Of a stretch of 15,547 nt of DNA, positions 8,932-15,451 are shown piece by piece. This DNA comes from Bacteroidia bacterium. Lineage in GTDB: Bacteria > Bacteroidota > Bacteroidia > Chitinophagales > Saprospiraceae. Location: the NCBI GenBank assembly GCA_030432855.1, contig JAUILM010000043.1, forward strand, positions 1 through 15,547, given 5' to 3'. The notes under the pieces are model-generated. The model had not been told where the DNA came from and did not search any database. It saw nothing but the letters and a program-made list of their open reading frames with translations. The translations under genes and the position numbers were made by a program. Each line of letters starts with the position of its first letter. Within the stretch, counting starts at the first letter, position 1.

Positions 8932-10029
8932 TTAGACCTTTATAACTTTACCTCTACGATATAGCTGCCAGGCAAATAACCATATAAACATTGTGTAGGT
9001 GAGAGCCTGTATCAATGAACCAAAATGGCTTCCCATTTTTGAAAAGACCTCCTGATACAACCATGGGTACAGTGAAGTATCACCTATTTTAATCAAACTG
9101 AATGTCGTGATGATCAGTCCTGACAGCGCATAAGAAATGAGGGGGTTCAGACCAAAAACTCTAAATACATAGGTCCACTTCTTATATCCCTGTACGTCAA
9201 TGATCCAAATTAATGCAATAAAGAACAGTGTGGCCAATCCACCGGCAAAGAGAACATATGAACTTGACCAAATTGGTTTATTTATGGGAAACCCGATAAA
9301 ATTCCATATTACACCTAGGACCAGAGCTCCTATACCCCAGGGTGCGATCGTTTTTAAACCTGAGGTAACCACATCTGACTGTTGAAATTTTCTTCCAACA
9401 AGATATCCGAAGATTGCAGTGCCTGCGGCAGGAAGTGAGCTTAATAGACCTTCAGGGTCAAATGGCAAACCATAACCCTGATATAAATGGTCTGCACCAA
9501 ATAACCAAAGATCAAGCAATCGCACTGCATTTTCTTCCAGTGACAAAGGTTGACTGCCACCGAAGAGTAGTAGAATGGCCCAATAGCCAAGCAGTATACC
9601 GATAAAGATAATGGGCAAAAGCTTTTCCCTGAAAAAGACAACCAACAATGCAGCGATTCCGTACGCCAGTGCAATGCGTTGTAGTACTCCAAATATTCTT
9701 AAAGAACTGATATCCAGGTCGTATAAAGGATAAGCATTGAGAAACAAACCGATCAGAAAAATCAATAATGTACGTCTCAAAATCTTTCGTATCCAGGTAG
9801 ATCTTTCGGCTTGATCATACTTACGAAAAGAGTAAGCCATGGAGACCCCCACGATAAAAACAAAAAAGGGAAATACCAGGTCCGTTGGAGTACAACCATT
9901 CCAGCTGGCATGAGTAAGTGGTCCGTATACAAAATTCCAGGAACCAGGTGTATTGACAATGATCATAAAAAAGATCGTCATTCCTCTCATGACGTCCAGG
10001 GCTAAAAGTCTAGTTTTTGGTAAAGTCAT
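8932..10029 (-). CDS. Heparan-alpha-glucosaminide N-acetyltransferase-like membrane acyltransferase (DUF5009/NagX-like)
   Basis: A 365-residue, all-helical membrane protein of about ten segments. The N-terminus has LLALDVMRGMTIFFMIIVN and then THASWNG at 39-45 and TDLVFPFFVFIVG from 49. These match the start of human lysosomal HGSNAT, where the histidine of the HASWNG motif carries the acetyl group across the membrane; the equivalent here is His40. The family uses cytosolic acetyl-CoA to acetylate an amino sugar or other acceptor on the far side of the membrane. The bacterial substrate is not established; cell-wall or scavenged amino sugars are plausible. Length and motifs indicate an intact enzyme. 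It stands alone: the AT-hook gene upstream ends with its own terminator, and the DUF2207 gene is 172 bp downstream. A small inverted repeat (10052-10072) lies just upstream. Confidence 0.85.
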   Translation of the reverse strand: MTLPKTRLLALDVMRGMTIFFMIIVNTPGSWNFVYGPLTHASWNGCTPTDLVFPFFVFIVGVSMAYSFRKYDQAERSTWIRKILRRTLLIFLIGLFLNAYPLYDLDISSLRIFGVLQRIALAYGIAALLVVFFREKLLPIIFIGILLGYWAILLLFGGSQPLSLEENAVRLLDLWLFGADHLYQGYGLPFDPEGLLSSLPAAGTAIFGYLVGRKFQQSDVVTSGLKTIAPWGIGALVLGVIWNFIGFPINKPIWSSSYVLFAGGLATLFFIALIWIIDVQGYKKWTYVFRVFGLNPLISYALSGLIITTFSLIKIGDTSLYPWLYQEVFSKMGSHFGSLIQALTYTMFIWLFAWQLYRRGKVIKV

Positions 10030-10051
10030 TTTCCATTAGTAAGAACTGCTG

Positions 10052-10072
10052 CGATAGAATGAATCCCTATCG
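10052..10072. promoter_or_regulatory. Small inverted repeat upstream of the HGSNAT-like gene
   Basis: Perfect 6-bp arms CGATAG (10052-10057) and CTATCG (10067-10072) flank a 9-nt centre, 23-43 bp upstream of the start codon. On the minus strand the sequence GTTTCGATAG abuts the repeat and resembles GTTTCGCTATCG upstream of the DUF2207 gene. This might be a shared regulatory site; it could also be chance. Confidence 0.25.
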
Positions 10073-10138
10073 AAACATGGTGAAGTAATAAATCATTTTG
10101 TTCCAACGTCAATATAGGAAATGCCGGAGTTGGGGCAT

Positions 10139-10172
10139 AAAAAAAAGCGTCGATCATTGATCTGACGCTTTT
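10139..10172 (-). terminator. Intrinsic terminator of the AT-hook gene
   Basis: On the minus strand the arms AAAAGCGTC and GACGCTTTT form a 9-bp outer stem. A one-base bulge and a 4-bp GATC/GATC inner stem follow, with a 3-nt AAT loop. The outer stem runs into a tract of eight T. It lies 25 bp past the AT-hook stop codon and insulates the HGSNAT-like gene from read-through. Confidence 0.87.
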
Positions 10173-10197
10173 AAAATTTACGAAACTACTATTTCAA

Positions 10198-10833
10198 CTA
10201 GCTCGTCTTTTTAGGTCGGCCACGTCCCCTCTTAGGAGCTGGCTTTGCTGCTGTAGTAGAAGCAGTCTCAGTTTTTTTAGGTCGGCCTCGTCCTCTTTTA
10301 GGAGCTGGCTTTGCTGCTGTAGTAGCTGCAGTTTCAGTTTTCTTAGGTCGGCCACGTCCTCTTTTAGGAGCTGGCTTCGCTGCTGTAGTAGAAGCAGTCT
10401 CAGTTTTTTTAGGTCGGCCACGTCCTCTCTTAGGAGCTGGCTTTGCTGCTGTAGTAGAAGCAGATGCTGATTTTCTGGGTCGGCCTCTTCTTTTTGCAGG
10501 AGCAGCAGGTGCAGCTTCTGGAGTAGAAGTAGCTTCAGATGCACTGGACGAAGTAGCAGCTGTTTTTCTGGGTCTACCTCTTCTTTTTGCTGCTGGCTTA
10601 GCAGCAGAAGAAGTCGCTTTTTTTGCAGGTCTTCCTCTTCTCTTTGTTGCTGCAGGTTTTTTAGCTGCTTCTTTTTTAGCAGCTGCTTTTTCTGCTGCAA
10701 CGGCCTCTTTCAGTTGAGCTCTCAGATCCTTTAATTGAGCTCTCACCTGATCAGTTTGAAACTTTAACTTGTTTGCTTCAGATTTGTATCGATCTATCAA
10801 ATCTGTAAGCTCGATTGCTGATAATTTCGCCAT
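10198..10833 (-). CDS. Histone H1-like protein with seven AT-hooks
   Basis: A 211-residue basic, low-complexity protein. Residues about 5-58 are a helical, coiled-coil-prone head (LTDLIDRYKSEANKLKF, then a K/A/E-rich helix). The rest is disordered Ala/Lys/Pro/Thr sequence with seven AT-hook cores (GRP at 67-69, 86-88, 117-119, 139-141, 161-163, 183-185 and 205-207), flanked by basic residues as in KRRGRPRK and RGRGRPKK. The last four hooks sit in a perfect 22-residue period. AT-hooks bind the minor groove of AT-rich DNA, so this is most likely an abundant nucleoid-associated protein that bridges or compacts AT-rich tracts, comparable to lysine-rich histone-H1-like proteins in other bacteria. 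It has a good -7 element, its own terminator, and is transcribed alone. Overlapping open frames here are by-products of the repeat. Confidence 0.9.
   Translation of the reverse strand: MAKLSAIELTDLIDRYKSEANKLKFQTDQVRAQLKDLRAQLKEAVAAEKAAAKKEAAKKPAATKRRGRPAKKATSSAAKPAAKRRGRPRKTAATSSSASEATSTPEAAPAAPAKRRGRPRKSASASTTAAKPAPKRGRGRPKKTETASTTAAKPAPKRGRGRPKKTETAATTAAKPAPKRGRGRPKKTETASTTAAKPAPKRGRGRPKKTS
10201..10458 (-). repeat. 66-bp tandem repeat, about 3.9 copies, inside the AT-hook gene
   Basis: Four consecutive 66-bp units each encode one 22-residue block (STTAAKPAPK-RGRGRPKK-TETA; the last is 20 residues). The units differ at only a few bases, mostly synonymous; the clearest amino-acid change is Ser to Ala in the third unit. 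The near identity at DNA level suggests recent expansion or ongoing homogenisation, and copy number may vary between strains. Confidence 0.9.
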
Positions 10834-11361
10834 CGTTTAATTATTTGGTTGATAATTAGTTTTATAATTTACACAAAGGTAATACCTTTTTTGTTATTTT
10901 TTTACATAAGAGATTGGTAATCATCCAATTGCTGGTAAATATCATACCATAACCTTATCCAGGACGCTTTTTACCCACTTGTACCACATATTATGACTAA
11001 AAAATTGAAAAACTGTTCGATTTTATTTTGTTCCTGAGGCAGTTTGACCCTTTTTGTAAAACAAGATCTTTTATCACAAATACTATTCCATATATTTTAA
11101 GGCCCTAATACTTCATCCCCACGCGAACAAGGCATTATGTATTTGATAAAAACAATCTGCTTTCCGAACACTCATCAGGGTAGCAGGCTTCTCATTCAAT
11201 AACGAAGTCACGGAACGACATCTGATACCAAGACCTGTGTATGCTGACAATGATCATCGTATCAGGGGCATTTGCCTCATGGCCCGAAAGTCTGGAAGGT
11301 GATTTAGATCAGCAAATACCTAAATATTTCAGTATCTTTTCGTGAAGAAAAAACATACACT
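10834..11361. other. 528-bp intergenic region between divergent AT-hook and LEA-like genes
   Basis: The left end holds the AT-hook promoter (10874-10889) in AT-rich DNA with A/T runs. The middle has no convincing gene: one 34-codon plus-strand frame (11241-11345) is open but has no support. A 7-bp inverted repeat (CTGATAC/GTATCAG, about 11222-11265) spans a 30-odd-base loop. Near the right end TATCTTTT (11333-11340) is a one-mismatch -7-like element 21 nt before the LEA-like start. I see no tRNA, riboswitch or clear small-RNA terminator here. Confidence 0.6.
10874..10889 (-). promoter_or_regulatory. AT-hook gene -7 element overlapped by a palindrome
   Basis: TACCTTTG on the minus strand (10881-10874) is an exact TAnnTTTG -7 element, 41 nt upstream of the AT-hook start, almost the same spacing as at tkt. 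It is embedded in a perfect inverted repeat, AAAGGTA-A-TACCTTT (10875-10889), with a 1-nt centre, which would suit an operator bound by a dimeric repressor or by the gene's own product. An A-rich stretch lies further upstream and no clear -33 TTG is seen. Confidence 0.5.
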
Positions 11362-12402
11362 ATGGGATTTTTAAATGAGATCAAAAAGCTGATGTTTGGA
11401 GTGAAGTCTGTTTCAAAATCAGCAGCAGATAAAGTGGTGGAATCAGGCAAGGAAAAAGGAAAGGAAATGGCTGACAAGGCAGAGGATCTATTTGATAAGG
11501 CTAAAGACAAGGTTGAGGATATTGGTTCTGACGCATTGGAGTCTGCAGAAAACATTTGGGACAAAGCTGTTGACATGGCAGAAGATGTGGGGGAAAAAGT
11601 GAGGGAAAAAAGTAAACCCTATGTAGATGATGCCAAGGACTTTGTGGAAGATGTCGGAGGAAAGGTCATTGAGAAAAGTAAACCATTTGTCGATGATGCT
11701 AAAGAATTTGCCGAAGGGGTGGGTGAAAAAGTATTAAAGACCGGAGGTACTCTGGTTGATAAGGCAAAAAACCTTGCTGAAGATATTGGTGAAAAAGTGA
11801 TTGACACGACGAAAGCTGCGTCAAAAAAAGCAGAGGAGTTTAGCGATGACTTAAGAGAAAGAGGAGATGATTTAATGCAAGATGCTGACCATATAGCTTC
11901 AGACGATGTCAGCTCAGTGGATGATCTATTTGATACGGGTGAACCCGAAAGCAGTACTTTGGATTTTGAAGAAAGCGTTGATATTGATGACACGGGAGTT
12001 GATGATTTAAAAGATGCCGCTTCTGATCTAAAATCCGACCTGGCAGATAAGGCAAAAAAAGTCTCTGACAATCTCTCGGCAAAAATGGACGAGACACTGG
12101 AAAAAGCAAAGAAGCTGGCAGAGGAAGAAGCAGCACGCCCTGAATATACTGAACAGTCAGAACTACTCCACAAAGACCTATTGGAGGATAAGGATGACTT
12201 CTTTGCCAAGGCATCAGCTTTTGCAGATGGCAATTATGATGCAGTACGCGACCCGTTTTCAAAGAAGGCCGACATTATTGGAAAATCTGATGAAATAAAA
12301 AAGACTCCAGAGAATACAGAGCCGATTGCGGGTTTTGAAGACCTGGATGGTGATGGTAATGAAATAATTGATGATGCGTTGATCATTGATGAAGAAGAAT
12401 AA
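11362..12402 (+). CDS. LEA/apolipoprotein-like amphipathic repeat protein, acidic, with C-terminal DxDxDG loop
   Basis: A 346-residue, highly charged, cysteine-free protein with no signal peptide, so probably cytoplasmic. After a short amphipathic start (GFLNEIKKLMFGVKS) come Lys/Asp/Glu/Ala-rich helices. Residues 51-160 are five 22-residue repeats starting at 51, 73, 95, 117 and 139, of the form (A/V)E(D/G)(V/I)G-x-(K/D)(V/A), then x(11) and (D/K)(D/K)A(K/V)(D/E/N)(F/L/M). This 2 x 11 period is that of group-3 LEA proteins and apolipoprotein helices, which are disordered in water and fold on membranes or on drying. A more acidic half follows, with another helical stretch at about 215-260. 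Near the end DLDGDGNEIIDD (327-338) resembles a calcium-binding loop, though position 8 is Glu rather than a hydrophobic residue. I recognise no exact family; a stress-protective or membrane-surface role is inference. Confidence 0.8.
   Translation: MGFLNEIKKLMFGVKSVSKSAADKVVESGKEKGKEMADKAEDLFDKAKDKVEDIGSDALESAENIWDKAVDMAEDVGEKVREKSKPYVDDAKDFVEDVGGKVIEKSKPFVDDAKEFAEGVGEKVLKTGGTLVDKAKNLAEDIGEKVIDTTKAASKKAEEFSDDLRERGDDLMQDADHIASDDVSSVDDLFDTGEPESSTLDFEESVDIDDTGVDDLKDAASDLKSDLADKAKKVSDNLSAKMDETLEKAKKLAEEEAARPEYTEQSELLHKDLLEDKDDFFAKASAFADGNYDAVRDPFSKKADIIGKSDEIKKTPENTEPIAGFEDLDGDGNEIIDDALIIDEEE
11512..11841 (+). repeat. Five 22-residue (66-bp) coding repeats in the LEA-like protein
   Basis: Five in-phase 22-residue blocks (residues 51-160) share Glu/Asp at positions 2-3, Gly at 5 and, in most copies, a V/A-D-D/K-A-K pattern near the end. 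Copies 2 and 3 are the most alike (E-K-S-K-P-Y/F-V-D-D-A-K in both). The repeat is clear in protein but diverged in DNA, so it is older than the 66-bp repeat of the AT-hook gene. Confidence 0.8.
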
Positions 12403-12407
12403 AATCA

Positions 12408-12441
12408 GGTAGAGGAGTCTCAACCCAGGGACTCCTCTACC
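12408..12441. terminator. Bidirectional hairpin terminator between convergent genes
   Basis: A perfect 12-bp stem, GGTAGAGGAGTC / GACTCCTCTACC, closes a 10-nt loop. It begins 5 bp past the LEA-like stop and ends 14 bp before the stop of the convergent HEAT-like gene. On the minus strand it is followed by TGATTTTATT, giving a modest T tract; on the plus strand the tract is weak (CACTGTATTCTT). The likely use is termination from both sides, better for the minus-strand gene. Confidence 0.75.
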
Positions 12442-12455
12442 ACTGTATTCTTATA

Positions 12456-12977
12456 TCAATACTTTTTTTCAATTTCCTGCATTAGTCTTTTCACTCTGGA
12501 TCTCATGCCTGCTTTTTCATGATCCTTAAGGTCTGATAGTAATTCCCATAGTTCATTCCTGAGTTCAGGTATGCCTTTGCCAATATTAAACATGACCTGT
12601 AAAGCGAAGACACGCACAGCAACCGGCTCCTTAGAAGAGATAGCTAAGGTTGCAGATTTACTATAAAAGTAGCCCTGCCATTCTTCAGGTATTTCGATAA
12701 ACTGAATTGAACGAAGGATATTCCTTTTGACTGCATCATGAAGTGGGTTTTCCAGTGCTTCAATCAACAGATCATAGTGTTTGTCCTGAAGTAATTCAGG
12801 TTGGATTTCGATACAATGTGTTAAAACCCAGGCAGCTCTCTGTACCACTAAGCTATCATCTCCCATTAAGATTTCCATCAAATGGTTAAATCGGGAGGGA
12901 CTCGTTCCTATGTAATTCACTATTTTCATAGTTTGGTATTTACTATGTTCTTCGAGTAATGCCTTCTTGATATCCAT
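12456..12977 (-). CDS. HEAT-like helical-repeat protein, function unknown
   Basis: A 173-residue soluble protein made of paired helices, with no signal peptide. Segments such as FNHLMEILMGDDSLVVQRAAWVL (residues about 30-52) and EPVAVRVFALQVMFNIGKGIPELRNEL (about 116-142) show the HEAT/Armadillo pattern: a helix, a short turn with Asp, then VxxRAAxxL on the second helix. About four repeats fill the length. Such scaffolds bind proteins or nucleic acids; no catalytic residues are seen. Short proteins of this kind are widespread as hypotheticals in Bacteroidota. The start is ATG 12977, preferred over Met17 because MDIKKALLEEHSKYQTM forms a plausible first helix. Its start codon is 11 bp from that of the divergent pnuC gene, so its promoter must lie inside pnuC. 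Confidence 0.75.
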   Translation of the reverse strand: MDIKKALLEEHSKYQTMKIVNYIGTSPSRFNHLMEILMGDDSLVVQRAAWVLTHCIEIQPELLQDKHYDLLIEALENPLHDAVKRNILRSIQFIEIPEEWQGYFYSKSATLAISSKEPVAVRVFALQVMFNIGKGIPELRNELWELLSDLKDHEKAGMRSRVKRLMQEIEKKY

Positions 12978-12988
12978 GATTTCTAAAG

Positions 12989-13573
12989 ATGTCTATAGAT
13001 CAAATATTGGAAATTGCCGGAGTAATATTCACATTGCTGAATGTTTATCTTCTTACCAAGCAACGGATTTTGGCCTGGCCACTAGGTCTGATTGGAGTAT
13101 CGATTTATACTTACATATTTTATAGTGCACAACTTTACTCTGACTTTATACTCCATATTGTCTACATGATACTCAATGCCTATGGATGGTGGTATTGGAG
13201 TACGGGCAAGCAAGATACTTCTGAAGACATTCCAGTCACCACTTTATCTGTGAGAGATCGATGGTCGTGGATTCTGGTGATCATCGGGGGCTTCTTAATC
13301 TGGGGATATGCCATGCATACCTGGACAGACGCTGCCCTGCCATATCCGGATGCATTTACAACCGTGACATCGCTGGTAGCCCAATATCTCCTCGCCAGAA
13401 AAAAAATAGAAAACTGGATCTTGTGGATTGTTGTGGATGTGGTAGCTATTTCTATCTATTCCTATAAAGGACTTTATCCCACCAGCTTTCTCTACACCGT
13501 TTTACTTCTACTTAGTATTTCAGGGTATATCTCCTGGCTTAAAAATGCCGGTAGGTCAATCAAAGAAGCTTGA
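12989..13573 (+). CDS. pnuC: PnuC family nicotinamide riboside/mononucleotide transporter
   Basis: A 194-residue inner-membrane protein with about seven hydrophobic segments, matching the PnuC family in size and motifs. PnuC proteins are facilitators that import vitamin-derived nucleosides, chiefly nicotinamide riboside, which a kinase then traps for NAD synthesis. Visible marks: WPLGLIG at 30-36, LYSDFILHIVY at 49-59, and NAYGWWYW at 63-70, the tryptophan-rich substrate-site motif. The usual Gln of LY-D--LQ is His56 here, and related proteins (PnuT, PnuX) carry thiamine or riboflavin, so the substrate is not certain. No kinase (NadR) or TPP riboswitch is next to it; its upstream DNA is entirely the HEAT-like gene, divergent with an 11-bp gap. 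The convergent dctM gene ends 45 bp downstream. Confidence 0.9.
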   Translation: MSIDQILEIAGVIFTLLNVYLLTKQRILAWPLGLIGVSIYTYIFYSAQLYSDFILHIVYMILNAYGWWYWSTGKQDTSEDIPVTTLSVRDRWSWILVIIGGFLIWGYAMHTWTDAALPYPDAFTTVTSLVAQYLLARKKIENWILWIVVDVVAISIYSYKGLYPTSFLYTVLLLLSISGYISWLKNAGRSIKEA

Positions 13574-13618
13574 ATCTGTTAAAAGCATGAGATCTTCGTG
13601 ACATTTAAAGGAAAGTAG

Positions 13619-14923
13619 CTAATCTACCATACCTAGCACAAGTCCCGGATACAGAATTACCAATATTAAAAAGACTAACTGAATTATCACAAAAGGAATG
13701 ATGCCGCGATACAGATGTCCTGTAGTAATCGAGGGAGGAGCTACCCCTTTTAGATAAAAAAGTGAAAAGCCAAATGGTGGTGACAAAAAAGACGTTTGTA
13801 AATTCAAGGCAATTAAAATCCCTACCCATATCAGATCCATCCCATACGACTGAAAGATAGGAGCAACCACCGGCACGATGATGAATATAATTTCAATGAA
13901 ATCGATGAAAAAGCCTGCAATAAATACAACCAACATCACCAGAAAGAGAAATGCATAGGGTGTTAAATTTGCCTGCTCGATCAGGTCAACAAGGTATCTG
14001 TCACCTCCCATACCTCGAAATACCAACGCAAAGGTCGTTGCTCCCAGGAGAATAATAAATACCATGGTAGTCAGGCGCGTGGTCTGAAACGAGACTTCTT
14101 TAAGCACTTTCAAAGAAAATTTTCCCTGCAACATGGTAAGTAGTGTGGCTCCAAGGGCACCTACTGCCGCCGCTTCAGTTGGAGATGCAATACCTAAAAA
14201 TATCGAGCCCAGCACAGCAAGTATCAAGATAAACGGCAAAACAAAAGCCTCTACTACCTGACGGCCAAATCCCTCGGTTTTAAATCTTGCGATCTCTTCG
14301 GCGGGTATTGCAGGTGCAACACCTGGCTTCAGGTATGCCAAAATCAACACATACCCGATGTAACAAACCACCAATAAAATACCAGGAATAATTGCCGCGG
14401 CAAAGAGTTCTCCCACAGATACATTTAAAACACTTCCCAGCAGAACCAGTACGATCGATGGAGGAATAATTTGACCCAGTGTTCCTGATGAAGCTATCAC
14501 ACCTGTTGCCAACTCCGGGCTATAGTTTCTTTTGAGCATAGTAGGTAAAGAAATCAGTCCCATTGTGATGACAGTAGCACCCACAATGCCGGTTGATGCG
14601 GCCAACAAAGTGCCCACCACAACCACGGCAATAGCAAGTCCACCCTTTACCCGACCAAACAGCATGGCCATGGTTTCCAGCAGCCTTTCAGCAAGACCGG
14701 ATCGCTCCAACATAATACCCATAAAAATAAAGAGTGGAACTGCCAGGAGCACATAGTTACTCATGACACCCATAACCCGGGATGGCAAAAAATTGAAGAA
14801 CTCTACACCTAGTGTAAAATACCCAAATATCACCGACAGGCCACCCAGCGTAAATGCTACAGGAAATCCAAATAGTATCAAGATGAATATGCAAACAAAA
14901 AGAACAAGCGCCAGTATTTCCAT
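13619..14923 (-). CDS. dctM: TRAP transporter large membrane subunit DctM
   Basis: A 434-residue protein of about twelve transmembrane helices, the usual length for the 4TMS-independent large subunit. It forms the ion-coupled channel of a tripartite ATP-independent periplasmic transporter, driven by the sodium or proton gradient. Marks: early helix LILFGFPVAFTLGG (about 17-30), SSGTLGQIIPPSIVLVLLG (about 144-162) and GIASPTEAAAVGALGA (about 247-262), all typical of DctM. The final helices end at GLVLGMVD. It follows dctQ with a 3-nt gap, so it is translated from the same message. The solute is unknown because the binding protein is not in the window; TRAP systems carry C4-dicarboxylates, sialic acid, uronates or other organic anions. 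The 45 bp between it and the convergent pnuC gene hold no clear terminator. Confidence 0.95.
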   Translation of the reverse strand: MEILALVLFVCIFILILFGFPVAFTLGGLSVIFGYFTLGVEFFNFLPSRVMGVMSNYVLLAVPLFIFMGIMLERSGLAERLLETMAMLFGRVKGGLAIAVVVVGTLLAASTGIVGATVITMGLISLPTMLKRNYSPELATGVIASSGTLGQIIPPSIVLVLLGSVLNVSVGELFAAAIIPGILLVVCYIGYVLILAYLKPGVAPAIPAEEIARFKTEGFGRQVVEAFVLPFILILAVLGSIFLGIASPTEAAAVGALGATLLTMLQGKFSLKVLKEVSFQTTRLTTMVFIILLGATTFALVFRGMGGDRYLVDLIEQANLTPYAFLFLVMLVVFIAGFFIDFIEIIFIIVPVVAPIFQSYGMDLIWVGILIALNLQTSFLSPPFGFSLFYLKGVAPPSITTGHLYRGIIPFVIIQLVFLILVILYPGLVLGMVD

Positions 14924-14926
14924 ACT

Positions 14927-15451
14927 CTATGAATCCGCAATTTTTGGAAAGATGGTCTTTTGCTTACCTCGCAAGACATTTATACACCGTAGCAACAATC
15001 CGATCGCCTGAAGCAAGAGAATAATAAATCCAAGAACGATCATATACTTTATAAACCACCGATATGGAAGTCCACCCGGATCAGGGGACCCTTCATTTAT
15101 TTTGAAGGAATTGTGCGCATACTTCCATGATGCTCTAAGGACTACAAGACACCAGGGAATTAGAAAAACGACAATTCCTACAATATTTATCCATGCCTTC
15201 GACCTTTCCGGCAATCTGGCATAGAAAAGGTCAACACGTACATGGTCATCATGCTTCAGAGTATAAGCGGCTCCCACTAAAAATATCATGGCAAACAGAT
15301 GCCACTCAAACTCAGTAATCCAGGCTTGTGAAGCATTAAAAAAATAACGCATGATGACATCGATACAAATCACCAGCACCAATATCACATTGAACCATGA
15401 AACAAATCTTCCGGATTTTTCACTCAACTGCTCAATCCAGTTCTCTACCAT
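14927..15451 (-). CDS. dctQ: TRAP transporter small membrane subunit DctQ
   Basis: A 174-residue protein with four hydrophobic helices (about 15-33, 52-70, 91-110 and 136-158), the fold and length of DctQ. The region after helix 1 has FFNASQAWITEFEWHLF (about 37-53), and the link after helix 2 has KHDDHVRVDLFYARLPER (about 64-81); both the acidic W--E segment and the HVRVD motif are typical of the family. DctQ packs against DctM to form the membrane part of the TRAP carrier in the inner membrane. Its ATG follows immediately after the TAG stop of the upstream gene, which strongly suggests translational coupling. Confidence 0.93.
   Translation of the reverse strand: MVENWIEQLSEKSGRFVSWFNVILVLVICIDVIMRYFFNASQAWITEFEWHLFAMIFLVGAAYTLKHDDHVRVDLFYARLPERSKAWINIVGIVVFLIPWCLVVLRASWKYAHNSFKINEGSPDPGGLPYRWFIKYMIVLGFIILLLQAIGLLLRCINVLRGKQKTIFPKIADS

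Noticed and set aside
10194..10700. 168-codon minus-strand frame overlapping the AT-hook gene, encoding Leu/Gln/Lys-rich sequence
   Set aside because: It is a shifted reading of the 66-bp repeats and Lys/Ala codons; the protein is low-complexity without a recognisable fold, while the other frame gives clear AT-hooks.
11241..11345. 34-codon plus-strand frame (MLTMIIVSGAFASW...) ending 16 bp before the LEA-like gene
   Set aside because: It has a hydrophobic start but no clear promoter or ribosome site and no known homologue to my knowledge; such short frames arise by chance. Conservation in relatives would revive it.
11619..12233. 204-codon antisense frame opposite the LEA-like gene, Ser/Ala/Phe-rich
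   Set aside because: It is the reverse reading of GAT/AAG/GCA-rich codons; the plus frame has coherent repeats and a following terminator.
13574..13618. Possible terminator between convergent pnuC and dctM
   Set aside because: No stem longer than a few base pairs and no T tract in 45 bp.
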